In this document: piece after piece, positions 12,701-24,600 of the stretch | How positions within the stretch are numbered: position 1 is the first letter of the stretch | Layout: each line of letters starts with the position of its first letter | Origin: Ectocarpus siliculosus | Lineage: Eukaryota > Sar > Phaeophyceae > Ectocarpales > Ectocarpaceae | Direction: 5' to 3' | Assembly (NCBI GenBank): GCA_000310025.1 | Contig: FN649751.1 | Location: 202,025 to 266,024, forward strand | DNA: 64,000 nt | Made by a program: the position numbers and the translations under genes | Notes under the pieces: model-generated | What the model was told of the DNA's origin: nothing | Database searches by the model: none | What the model saw: the letters and a program-made list of their open reading frames with translations, nothing else

Positions 12701-15239
12701 AATATTCCATCGCCCCCACCACCATTACCGCCGTCACCTGCGAAAACAGGGACGACAAAAAAAAAAACAGCGCAACAGCAGTCGCGAAGAGAAATGGAAT
12801 CGAGAGGGCTCATGGTGGGAGCGGCATGGGAGCGGCAAGCTCACACGGCGACCGAAAACACACAACCCACCCGCCTACCCTTACTTCACGTCGCCGCCCC
12901 CAACCTCGACAAACAGCCTCCCGTCCAACCAAGGCAACTGCTACAATTCCACATTGATCCATAATGATTCAAGTTGTCTTCCGCCGCTCACCGATCCAGG
13001 TTGTCTTCAGCCGCAAACCCTAGCGGGTCGAAGCCAACGTCTCCGATCATGGTCCCATCCAGGGCTTCCGGTCGGGGAAGAAACGGCAAGGCTACGCTGT
13101 TGTTGGGTCGAGAATCAACGAAGGAGAAGGCGAATATTTTAGAGGTCAAGACAAACAAAACACACAAACATAGAGGGCCCCAGATCAGCCTGTTAGAGGC
13201 GATGTTCGACTGCAAGCCGCACTGAGACTGACGGGTGGGCATATTGTCAGCCGGTTGGCGCGGCCGATGCCAAACAAGAATCAACACACACACACGCACG
13301 CATGTCGGATTCGCAGTCACAGGACCCCCTCAAAAAACGAGAAAACCGAGGCGCAAAAAAGCGTAAGGCGGGGGATTGCGTGACGTGTAGATACACAAAC
13401 TTTTCTTGCGAGGCGTGTGCATATACTAGCGACCGGTGTGAGCAGCGTGTAAAATCGCCAGCGAAACTGCCGCACCTACAAGCAGTACTGCTGCTCTATT
13501 AGCATGCAATAGGAAACAGGAGCACCAGCAGCAAGGCTACCAGCAGCAGCAGCAGCGGTGTCGGAGATACCTTCGCGGCGCGTCGGTGTCGGGGATGACA
13601 GGGAGCCTCGAAGACATCATCGCTACACGTACATGTAGCGGTCGGAGCCCTCGCTGGGAGCTGTCGGCAACGCCTCCGCCGAAACCTGACTTGGCATGTC
13701 CCTGGGGGGGCAGATACCATAGAGAAGATGAGACCATGATTGTTAAATTACCAAACCCTTCCAGTGTTCAAGCACGCGAAAGGAGTTGCAAAGTACCTCC
13801 GGCGCGGTACAAAAGAAATGTTTCTACATGTATGTCGTTGGCAAGCGTTCCTCTGTGAACGTGCGGTGCACCACCAAGGACTCTTCCGCAAAAAAAGCTC
13901 AAACGCCCCCCACATCTCTTCGTGTGTACATCAGCGCCGACAAATTTGGAGCGGTGCTCGCTTGGCGGAGAGAATTCGAGATAGGTTTAGGTTCGTGGGG
14001 AACGGTCAGGTGGGGCAATCATAGCATGCAAAGGTTCAGCGCAGGATGACAGCATTACATCAACTTGTTTTCTGCACATTGCTGCAGTGTGGGTCCCTCA
14101 ATAGTGCCGGCCATACAATCAAGCTGGGATTCTTTAATAGAGCCGGTTGAGAAGTGCCTTTGCGCGGCATCCAGCACCCAGTAGCGCCGGTGAAAATCGC
14201 ATGACGAGGATGGAATACCGATTCAACTTGTCTCATTCTCTGAGTGATTGATACCCTTCCTGGGGGTGAATGTGGCGGACACGCGCCCAGACTGCTGCGG
14301 GACTCCCGCCAGCAAGCATGGCCTTCAACCGCGCACGGGGCTTCAATTTGGAGGGTCCGACTGGGAAAGACTGTCATTCGCGATGTCGAGACAACAGTAG
14401 GTTTGATTTGAAAAATGACGCAGAATCTCGTAGGGGCAACCAAAGGAAAGAACATCCCCAGAGATGTGTGCTCGATTTGGTGTTTGAAAAGTGCTCTTCA
14501 AATGCACTGCTGTTCTCGACGTCTGTGCCCTAGATGGGCTTGTCGGCCGGGACCAAAGCGAAGTATTGGTTACACGACCACCACATGTAGACTAACGCTT
14601 GTAGCTATTGTCTACAGAGTAGTCATGGGATAGCCCCCCTAACCTATCAGCAGTTACCGCATGCCCAACGGTCTTAGTTGGTTACACGACCACCACATGT
14701 AGACTAACGCTTGTAGCTGTTGTCTACAGAGTAGTCATGGGATAGCCCCCCTAACCTATCAGCAGTTACCGCATGCCCAACGGTCTTCGTTGCCGACTCT
14801 AACAATTCCATGCTTTGCCGCATCCCTCTTACAGGGCAACTAAACCCGTCGTGAAGCCGCGGGCACAGCGCATGTCGGGTGCGAAGTATGTAGACTAGCA
14901 GACTGTCGCACGTCATCTCATGTCCAGCGTGCAGCACACATCCAAACAAGTCTCTTTTTGCACTATTAGCCTACAGCAGTACTCTCATGGGTAGGTTAAA
15001 GAACGACTTGTATTGCTTCTGACACAAGGTCCCGGTTAGAGACAGGGGTACACTAGAGGGGTGAAAGCGCACACGGGAATGTCGGAATGATGCGTTTCAC
15101 ATCCACGATGCTCATGACTACATGTTGTAGTTGGCGCCGTTGTAATCTCATCCATCGGGGCACTCACAGAGAGCGGGGTCACGAACGCAGACACGCCGAC
15201 GCAGCCGCAGCAGCCAAGGGCAGAGATGAGTACCCTCAT
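9722..15239 (-). CDS. LHC-superfamily chlorophyll-binding-like protein, probably RedCAP type
   Basis: Seven exons read on the minus strand: 15239-15168, 13701-13571, 13096-12992, 12614-12521, 11880-11799, 11112-10946 and 9985-9722. All have GT/AG ends and matching phases (0, 2, 2, 0, 1, 0), giving 304 residues. Exon 1 is a signal peptide ending in VSAFVTPLS, the stramenopile plastid-leader motif. Exon 2 is a transit-like segment. The mature part has [17 protein letters not shown], then LHC helix 1 ([19 protein letters not shown], about 104-122). A loop with two Cys ([14 protein letters not shown]) follows, then helix 2 (about 165-187), a second [10 protein letters not shown] element, and helix 3 ([19 protein letters not shown], from about 221). 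The two E-x-K-H-G-R-L-A-M helices carry the usual chlorophyll-ligand Glu/His and Arg. A second domain-like GDLG-DP element before helix 3 fits RedCAP better than fucoxanthin-chlorophyll proteins; that subfamily call is inference. Expected place: thylakoid membrane. Intron 1 (13702-15167) carries a 112-bp tandem duplication. Confidence 0.88.
14566..14787. repeat. 112-bp tandem duplication inside LHC intron 1
   Basis: Positions 14566-14677 and 14678-about 14787 are nearly identical, starting ttggttacacgaccaccac and ending gcccaacggtctt. I see one internal difference (gctattg / gctgttg). The near-identity indicates a very recent duplication. It is intronic and has no coding effect. Confidence 0.9.
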
Positions 15240-15678
15240 TACGCAACAGTACAGAGCACCCTCGATCCTCCCCCCCTCGTCCCACTGACGGACCTCCTCC
15301 TATGCAATACTGCTGCTCTTAGGAACGCACTTGAGGCAACCGTTTGGGAGATCAGGGGGCGAGTCTCGGAGATCGGGTTTCGGAGATCTCGATAAAAGAA
15401 GACTCTCCGCTCTCCGCCCGGGTGCCGCGCAACAAGGCGCAGCACAGGTAGGGAGGGCGGCGGAGCGAAGAAGAGAAGTAACGGGACAGAGATTATTGCC
15501 CTCTCCAATGCGAACTACATTCTGCCGGTTCGGTGTCCGAACAGTGCAGTGAGCTCAGAGGGGGAGAGAGAAGGGAGAGGCCGTCACAGCCCAGAATCTC
15601 ATTTTTTCCGTTTTCGAACGACAACAGCGACCGGCGCTCCCGGGCTGTTTCCGCTATAGTGCCGGGACAAGAGCAACC
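15240..15678. promoter_or_regulatory. Shared divergent promoter interval
   Basis: Only 439 bp separate the ATG of the LHC-family gene (minus, 15239) from the ATG of the modular secreted-protein gene (plus, 15679). Both promoters and both 5' UTRs must lie here, or transcription starts overlap. I recognise no TATA box or other named element. The gatctcgg/gagatcgg direct repeats near 15349-15391 are the only visible local structure. Confidence 0.45.
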
Positions 15679-18600
15679 ATGACGGCTGGACGCACATCAG
15701 TGACGGTGGCGGCCATTACGGCCTTGGCCCTCGGCGGTAGGAGGTGCGATTCCACGCCAGCGGTGGGCTCTGCTGCGGCCACCGGAACGGAATCTCGGAA
15801 ACTTGGTGAGGAGAGGAGCGAATTAATGTTTTGGCGCGGACCCCCAAATTCTGAATTCACCCTGACCTGGTACCTGGTACACTCATGTGAGCTTGCCGTA
15901 GAGGCTTGATTGCGGGAGGCTTGATTGCGGGAGGCCCTGAGGCTTCTCGTGTCTATGATAGTCGATGTAGGTGTGCACTTGTTCCTCTGCACTTCACGAG
16001 CCCATAATTCTACTGCAGTTGCCTAAATAGGTTAGTTTGCCTTCGTGTGGGGGTTGGCATACGTTCGACAGGTTGTGTCGCGACTGCTGGTGCTGGCTGT
16101 TGTGTTCATGCCGTGGCGTCGCTGAACTAAGAGGTCCGCGTATGCAACCCCTGACGTGCAACGAGAAGGATGCATACTAATCTGGATAATTAGACGAAAG
16201 GGGCAGCAACACCACGGCACCATTGAACTATTTTGCAGAGCATGTAACATCCCTGATGATGCTCTACAGCAGTGGTACAACGTACTCCGCATGTCCGCAT
16301 GTGTTCCCGGCCTGCCCCCCCCGTCCCTGGGGCAGGCCGAGGTTCCGCAAGTGGATCTAGACCTCGAAAGACCACCCAGCAAAGACGGATATACGGTCCC
16401 TAGCACTGTTGAGAGGGGGATCCTGAGTTTGGCGGTTGGGAGTTACTGCTGTCATGAGATCGGGGTAGCTCGTGAACCGCCAGCTTTGGTAGCTGCAAAA
16501 TGAGGCTGGATCCTAACGCCCCGGCTTGGACACCGGGGTTATGCAGCAGCAGAGAGCACGGTGAGGGTGGCGGAGTGACCGCACGCCGTGGGGGTATGCC
16601 CCAGAGAGAGGAAAGGAGAGAGTCCAGAGATGGAAGGCCACACCGCTCCGGGACAAGAAGACAACTCTATGGGAAACAAGGCAAGAACCGGGGTAACTAT
16701 TACATTAGCCCGAGTGTTCGCAAAAAAATAGCAAAAAAACAAAAAAAGAGGGGGAGATGGAGGAGAAGGAGGGGTCGGGCGGCGCGTAGGCTAGCTAAGA
16801 GAGCAGCGCGCGCCGCGCCAAAGAGACAGCAGGGTCAACTTCTTAGGGTAGCAACCTGGAATGTGTTGGCTGTAAACGGGGCCAATGGATACGGGCGAGC
16901 CTACAGCATTCTACACGAGGCAGCGAGACAAAACGTATCGGTGGTAGGAATGCAGGAGACACGGAGGGCAGGTCGAACGGAATTTGCAGCAGCGGGTTTC
17001 CGGGTGTTCTGCTGTGGCACGGAGACTGGTGGAGTCCATGGTGTGGGGATAGCCGTCAAAGAGTCACTGTGCAAGACATCCACGTTCACTACGGAGTTTA
17101 TCGACGAACGCCTTATGGCCATGAGGTTTCTGTTGGCAGGCCACCGTGGAGCGGTCAACTTCGTAGCCGCGTATGCTCCAACCGAACCTTCAACCGCCGA
17201 CAGCAAGCGCGTGTTCTGGGGAAAACTTGACAGTCTCGTGCGGAGGATCCCTTCCAAAGAATGTGTGTATGTCCTATTGGACGCCAACGCGCGGACGGGA
17301 GATAGGTTGGACGGAGGGGACGGAAGGGTAATAGGAATGTACGGGCGTGATGAGCTCAACGACAATGGCATGCTACTGTTGAATTTCGCAACGGAAAACA
17401 GGCTAGCTCTCACGAACACGTTCTTCGAGACACGAAAGGGCGGAATATGGCACACATACAACGGTGTGTCGGGAAACGATTGCAAGCGACTTGACTACAT
17501 CCTGACAAGGCAGGCACATCACGGCCGAGTATCTAACGTGGTTGTCACCCCCCAGCCGGTTCGCCCAGTCAAAGCAGACTCAGACCACAACATGGTAGTA
17601 GCCACCGTCAACCTCGGTGGCAGGCTTGCCCACAACCGTGCAGTCCGGACTAAACCGAAACAGCAGCAATTCAACCGACGGGAATTGCAGTTCGAAACAG
17701 CACGAGGTGCGGTAACTAATCGGTTCCTCCTCAACCTCGACACACGACTGGACGAACGAACAACCACCGCCGCGGAATTGGTGACCGACTTTACCAATGC
17801 TCTCCTCGAAGCAGCGCGGACGACCCTAGGGGAGGAACCGCGGAGACGCCGCACGCAGGGGTGGTGTGAGACCCCAGAGACGAGAGCAGTGCTGGAGGAG
17901 GCCCTTACCACACGGCGGGAAGCGCGCCGGGCGATGAGGGGCAACTGGAACTCAGCAACGTGGAGAACTCTCAAAGCAGCGTGTAAGGGAGTGGCTACAG
18001 CAGTCGAAACGGGCATTTATGCCCACCTGGACGGATATGTGACTGAACTCGAAGCAATCTACAAAGATCGCGACATGAGAGGACTGTACCAACACCTCAA
18101 GAGATCAGTGGGCCTCAGCGGGAGACAAGTGGGGGGACAGCAGTTCGTGGCGGATGAGAACGACGTGTTGCTCCGGAACAGGGACGACATCCTCCAACGG
18201 TGGGCGAGATTCTTCAGCACCCTACTCAACACCAAATCCCCCACCCTAAACCCAGACATCATCGAACGAGTGACGCAGCGGCCAGCGACACGTGACAGTC
18301 AACGGTTGGGAGAGGTGCCAGACCTCGAGGAGGTGGCATGGGCAGCGAAAGGCCTCAAGAACTGGAAGGCACCCGGCCATGACTCCCTCCCTGCCGAATT
18401 GCTCAAGATCGATGACGACGAACCCGTTGTCCTGAGACACCTCCATACCATCCTCGTCAAGGTGTGGAACGGAGGAGATATCCCCCAAGAGTGGAAGGAC
18501 GCAACCATCAAGGTGCTGTACAAGAAGGGTGACCGGTCCAACTGTAACAACTACAGGGGGATTTCGCTACTATCTCACGTAGGCAAGGTTCCCATCAAGA

Positions 18601-21600
18601 TCATCACCAACCGTCTAAGCGCCTTCTGCGAAGCCAACAACATCCTCCCGGAGGAACAGTGCGGATTTCGACCCGGGCGATCCGCCGTCGACATGCTGTT
18701 TGTCGTGCGTCGCCTCCAGGAGCTGGGGCGGAGAAAGAAAATACCGCTCTACATGTGCTTCGTCGACTTGAAGAAGGCGTATGATTCGGTGGACCGAGAG
18801 ATGCTATGGAAGGTGCTGGCCAGGGCCGGGATTCCCGCGAAGCTAATCAAAGTCATCCGCCAATTCCACGATGGAATGCGGGCCCGGGTGCGCATGGACG
18901 ACGGAGAACTATCGGACTGGTTCTTCGTCACACAGGGCGTGCGACAAGGATGTGTGCTATCCCCACTGCTGTTCAACATCTTCTTCGCCGAGGTCCTCGA
19001 GGTCGTCGTTATCCGATTCAGCGAGGATGATGTTGTTCTGCGGAATCTGGTGTGCTTGGAGGAGGGGAAGACGGAAGCGGGGGGGGGGGAGGAGACACCC
19101 CTTGACCGAGTACGGAGGGCAGTATGGGGGATGCTGTATGCCGATGATGCCGGCGTCGTATCGAGGTCTGCAGAAGGACTGGCGAGAATGATGACCATCA
19201 TCGTTGAGGTGTTCGGAGAGTTCGGGCTAACGGTGTCGGAGAAGAAGACGGAGACGCTCCTGATGCGCGCGAAGGACAAGCCGACTGCAACATCACAGCC
19301 CCCCCCGCCTCCTCCACCACTGACTATCGAAGCCGCGGGACAGAAATACGCCCAGACGACCGAGTTCCGGTACCTCGGTGGCCTCGACAACGAACATGGC
19401 GACCTCACCCGGGAGATCAGCTACACGAGCAGAGGAGCGTGGGCGTGCCTCAGGCGATATGACCAGGAGCTCTTCGACAGACCGAAAGCGCCATTCCGAC
19501 TCAAGATCCGCCTCCTCCAGGCGGAGGCGATGGAGGCACTGCTGTACGGCTGCATGACATGGTCACCACTCAGCGGCCACTATCAGACGCTGCGGTCGAC
19601 ACACCACCGACTGCTCCTTCGAGTTATCGGGTACAAGCGCAAGAAAGACACCTACCGGCAGCTCTCGTACGCCCAGACGCTGAAGAGGGTCGAATGCCAG
19701 AGCGTTGAAGCCACGATCCGACAACGACGCCTACTGTTCGCGGGAGCACTGGCAAGGCAGCCGGACGGGCGACTCCCGAAACGACTGATGCTCGGCGAGC
19801 TGGCGGGGGGGGAGAAGCCACGTAGGGGGGGACAGGAACAGAACTGGCCGAAGTGCGTGCTCGACGACCTGAAGGCCTTCGGGGCCGACCACGGATCTAC
19901 GAAAACCGACCCAAGTTGTCTCGGAATTCCCGTACCGAAAGACACGGCACCGAAGTCAAGGTGGACGGAAGCCGCGAAGGTGGAGGGGGGAGTACCCTGG
20001 CATGCGGCGGTGCTGCAGGGAGCTGAGAGGTTCATGACCTCCTGGCACGAGAAGGAAGAAGAGGCCAGCCGACAACGAGCGCTCAAACGAAACCACAAGC
20101 CAACAACCAATGGGGCGGGAGGGGGGCAGGAGACGGACGAGACGGCGAGGGAAGAAAGCAAACGAGAAGAGACGGACCGAGTGGCACGACACGTGCCGGA
20201 TTGAATTTCTTTTCGCCAATTCCCCCCCCCCCAACGCTGCACCATTGCACCAACCCCCCAGTAGTAGTGATTTCGTACCACTACAATGTATCGCTGGTTG
20301 GTGGCCATGTTTGCGTGTTTGCTTGTTCGTTAGTGGTCTCTCCACCGTGTGCCTTGTTCTGCCTCATACTTCCTGTTAATTTCGGCCTGGTCCCTCTTTG
20401 TCCTCGCCCTTTTTCATTTTATTTTCACATATTTTCTCTTCTCCTTACGGTTTCCATTTTTATTTTTTTCTCCTTTTTTTTCTCTTTGTCCTTTTTTCTC
20501 TCTCTTTTCTTCTCTCTTTTTCTGTGCCAGATGGCCTTGTCTCTGCTTGCGTTGTGAAGTACCAAGATTGAACCAAGGGAGTGTACCTCTTTCTCTCCGG
20601 CCCATGATAGATAGTGGCTGCTAATCTCAGTTGATACCTCGCATAGCGCGAAGAGGGAGCGGAGGATCCCAGAACATCTGTCGTTGATTTCTATTGACTT
20701 GCTGACCCCTCGGGGCCAGTTTATTTGAGTGTACCTTTTTAGGGTAAGTTAACCTGTGACCACGAGAATCGACCGCGTCGAGTGTTGGATCAGTACGGAC
20801 ATACGAAGGTACTGGGTAGAGAGAGATCGGAACGGTTTTTAATGTGAAGACAACAACAACAACAACAACAACAACAACATACGTAGACTACAGCCGTCTG
20901 CCTACCTGGACTACTGTAGGGCAGTTTCTCCGCGTTTGATCCCCCCCCCCCTCGAAAAGAACAACCTGCACACAGGCCGAAGAGTGTATCATAGGCATAC
21001 AATACCCAATCGTAATCGCGACGTGGGAAGTTAGTTCTGCACAGCCCGCTGAGGCACCTCTCACTCGGTAGCTCGATGGTTTAGGCATCATACAATTTCA
21101 ATATTACAGCAGTAGTGTTAAATATGATGGTATGATCGGGTGACGGGGGCTTCCGACCAGAACAGTTCATGCCCTTGGGCTTGCAAAGATGTGCACAACC
21201 AGATCGCTTAGATCCAAGTCCTGGTCCGCATGGTCTCCCCACGAGCCACCGCTCCCCTCCTCCTCGTTCCCGTCTTCCCTTTGCCCAACCGTTCCTTCAC
21301 GTAACTCACCGCACGCGCGGACTGTTCCTTGGACCCGCCCTCGCTAACCGGTCTCGATTTTACCGGTCTCGCTGTCAGCTTTCGCTACCCGCCCTCATTT
21401 CTCGCCAACCGCTCTCGCTAACGGCTCTCGCTAGCCAAGCTCGCTAGTCACTCTCACTGACAGTTTTCGCTCTCCGTTCGCTAACCGTTCTTGTATCCGC
21501 TCTCGCTAACCGCTCTTGCGAACCGCTCTTGCTAACCGCTCTCGATGCCCGCCCCAACAGCCCTCGCCAACCGCTCTCGCTAACCTCGCTCTCTATCCGC

Positions 21601-24600
21601 TCTCCCTAACCGCCTACGCCAATCGCTCTGGCGTTGGACAGCCTCGTGCGAAACGCTCCAGGTCACGGGAGGGTACGGGTACACACCCGGCGTTTACTTC
21701 GAGGAGGGCACCCGCAACGGAGGTAGCCTCTATGTTTCCGAGGACCGTTCTGCGGAACTCTTCTTCTCGGAGCGCGAGGATGATGATGATGATGACAGCG
21801 AGGACAACAGGAGGCAGCGGAGGGCCACCAGGCGACGTCTCTTGCCTCAGGATTTGTTAGGTGCGAGACGATCCCAGCCCTTGCATGACAAGTTGACAAA
21901 GGATGGAACGCGATTGGTGAGGTTCACGATCCGGACCTGTTGATATCTACGATATCGGAGTACTCTACCGGCTCACACTAGCCCAAGACCTACCTCCATC
22001 TTGTTAATCTCGATGCTACTGGTTCTGTTATTCTTGCGGTTCCTCTTTTGTTGTTGTTGGTGTTGTTGTTGCCAATAGCAGACTCTTTCCACGCACTCTC
22101 GCCCGACTTTAGAAGCCATCCGCCTCTCCGGGTGTTACAGGATTGTCAACCTGCTGCTGCTTGCATTGAAACAAACACCTGTTGATGATTCGCCCTTCAC
22201 GTTCACGCCTCCGTGTCTTCAATGTGGAAACCCCGTTGCTCTCTCAGACGACAGCGAGGAGGCGGTGAGCGTGGGAGAGGGAGGAAGCGCCGCGAGGAGA
22301 AGGCTCGGCGCTTGCACCTCTGGCTTTTGGTCGCTCGCCCCGGCGGGAAGCGGATACCCGCGTTTGACGGTAAGCCGTGGGAAAAAAGAAGAAAAAAAAC
22401 ACACACGGTTTGCGCGGTCGATGCTGATAGTAAAAAACCCACGCACACACGGTGAAGATTGTGTGAAGGAGAGTACGAAACAGGGCCAAAGGTCTGGTAG
22501 AAGTCGGAGAAACACGCTTTAGTAGGTTTGGGTCGGACGGCGTATGATACAGGGACGAAGGTCTGGCAGACGTCGGACAACGTTCTCAATAGGTTTGTCT
22601 AGGAAAGAGGTAGAGTATAAAACAAGGACAATGGGCTTGTGGCCGTCCGGGAACTTCAGGGAGCGAATCCGGTGTGCTGCTGCCATGGGAGAGCCTTTGG
22701 CGTCGCAGGTATCGAAGCACGTTTGGGGTACACAGAGTCGGGTCATGGTAGATGCACGCCCCTCCCCCCCCCCGCCTCCCCCTTCTTGCCACCATCACCC
22801 CAACAATAACTCTCCCCCTACTTTCCGCCATCACCTCCACCACCACAACGAATACAAAAGGTGGGAGACTGCGCAAGCCACCCTGCTGACATCAAGGTCA
22901 CCGCGTGGTTGGAGGTCACCTGCGAGGGCTGCGAAGAGCAGGCGTTCAACGGGGCCGTACCCGCTGTGGCGTGCGCTAGCGACGACTCTCCAGCAACGCC
23001 CTCGCCATCCGCCGCTTCCACATCCACCGCAGACGACACGTCCGCAGGGGGCGGGGGCGATTCTGCCACTGACGATGGGGGCGAAGTCGGTGCGCAGCAG
23101 ACGCCGTCGCCGGTCGCTAGCGCTCCCGAGATTATCGTGGACGGTGAGACAGAGACGCGTGTGCATTGATGTCTTTTTTTTTTTTGTTTCTTGTCTTCAC
23201 TTCAAGTTAGCGCTCACAGCATTTGTGCCGTTTACTCCATCCCGTCGTCACACAGAAGGGTTTCCCCCTACCCACCCCTCCGCGTGCGCTATTTTTTCCT
23301 GTCTTGCATACTTGTACCATCACCTGTTTCCTGTCTCGGGCAGGTGGAGGTAGAACCCGGTCCCGGGGGTGCGGTACCTTACATCATGCAACATATTGTG
23401 CTGGGTCGTACACATGTCCGGCGGTACAAGTAGAGAAAATGCGAGAAAGCTTCATGTGAAGGAGGCGGCGTTTTTTCAGTTTTTCTTTTCGGCAAACTAC
23501 AACTGGTCTGCTCGTGTGCTCTACTGGCGTCTGGGTTCAAGACTCTTGATTCGTCTGTTGGCACAGCAGCAGTCTCTCACGCAAGTTCTCGTACGCACCC
23601 TCCCCTTTTTTCTGCCTGCTCGTGAATTTTTGTGGCGTCGGTGCTCAAGACTCTTGCAAGGTGGTAGACGTCGGCGGGAGGTACCCCGGCCTCTACACGG
23701 TAGCCGGCAGCTACAACGAACGCGGTGACTTCTACAGCGCGGACGGGGGACACAACATCTTTTTCGAGGCAAGCTCCGCCGCCGCGTCCGAGGGAGACGA
23801 CGATGATTTCGACGATGATTCGGACGATGATTCCGATGATGATTCTGACGACGGTGACAGGAGGCGAAGAGTGCTCAGAGGTGAGAGGTGAAGAGAAAGC
23901 GACGGAGACCGCCGGACGGGGGGGGGGGGGGGGGGCTTCTCCTGGGGCGTGAGACCCCACAGCAGGCTTTTTGGGCTGGGGGGAGTCGGGGTACGGATGC
24001 GTTTGTTGCTTCCTGTCGAGAGGGGGTCCTACTTGCTGACGCGATTGGATATGGTTGATACAGGGAGGGAGTTCATGTGTGCCTGGTGCTGTAAGTGGGG
24101 AGCATGGTGTGCGGCGTCTTGGGTTCATTATACTCCAGTACATTATTGTACATTGCACCTCTTGCTGGAAATTGGATAAACATTCCAAACTTCGCAGCTC
24201 GTGTGTACGGATATTGTTTTGCACCGCACGCAATGTTGACTCTGCTGCTGCTAATATGGTGGCGTGTTGTCGCTTGTCCCTCCTCGTTCAACGATACACC
24301 CGTCTTCATTCGACCAGGGCTTTTCGGGGAACGTTCCGGGCAACAGGCCACGGGGAGGAATCTGGCGGCATGCAGCAACGGCTACTGGATCAAGATGCCC
24401 ACCGGTGGCGGGTATCCCTTCTTTGCGGTGGGTACAGTATACATTGTGCAGCAGTTCTTCTCTATGGTAGAAGTCGGAGATCTGACCAGCAGAATGCATT
24501 TGAAACACCACGCAATGTCCAGGAAAAAAAAAAAATGCGAACAGAAACCACACACCACGAAGACACAAGCCACAGAGCTCGGGAACAAAGGCACGCACAG

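Larger units (their letters stand above)
16126..20880 (+). mobile_element. LINE (non-LTR retrotransposon) inside intron 1 of the modular gene
   Basis: The element contains one long endonuclease/reverse-transcriptase frame (16500-20204). A short open stretch without ATG precedes it (16126-16503), and a 3' region of about 650 bp ends in a (caa)n run (20850-20879). A microsatellite 3' end is usual for RTE-like LINEs. Outer borders are approximate because I found no clear target-site duplication. It lies in the same direction as the host gene, between exons 1 and 2, and so can be removed with the intron. The uninterrupted coding frame suggests recent insertion. Confidence 0.75.

Noticed and set aside
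21330-21641. Possible CRISPR-like array of short repeats
   Set aside because: The units are contiguous and degenerate without unique spacers, in a eukaryotic intron. It is a simple tandem repeat.
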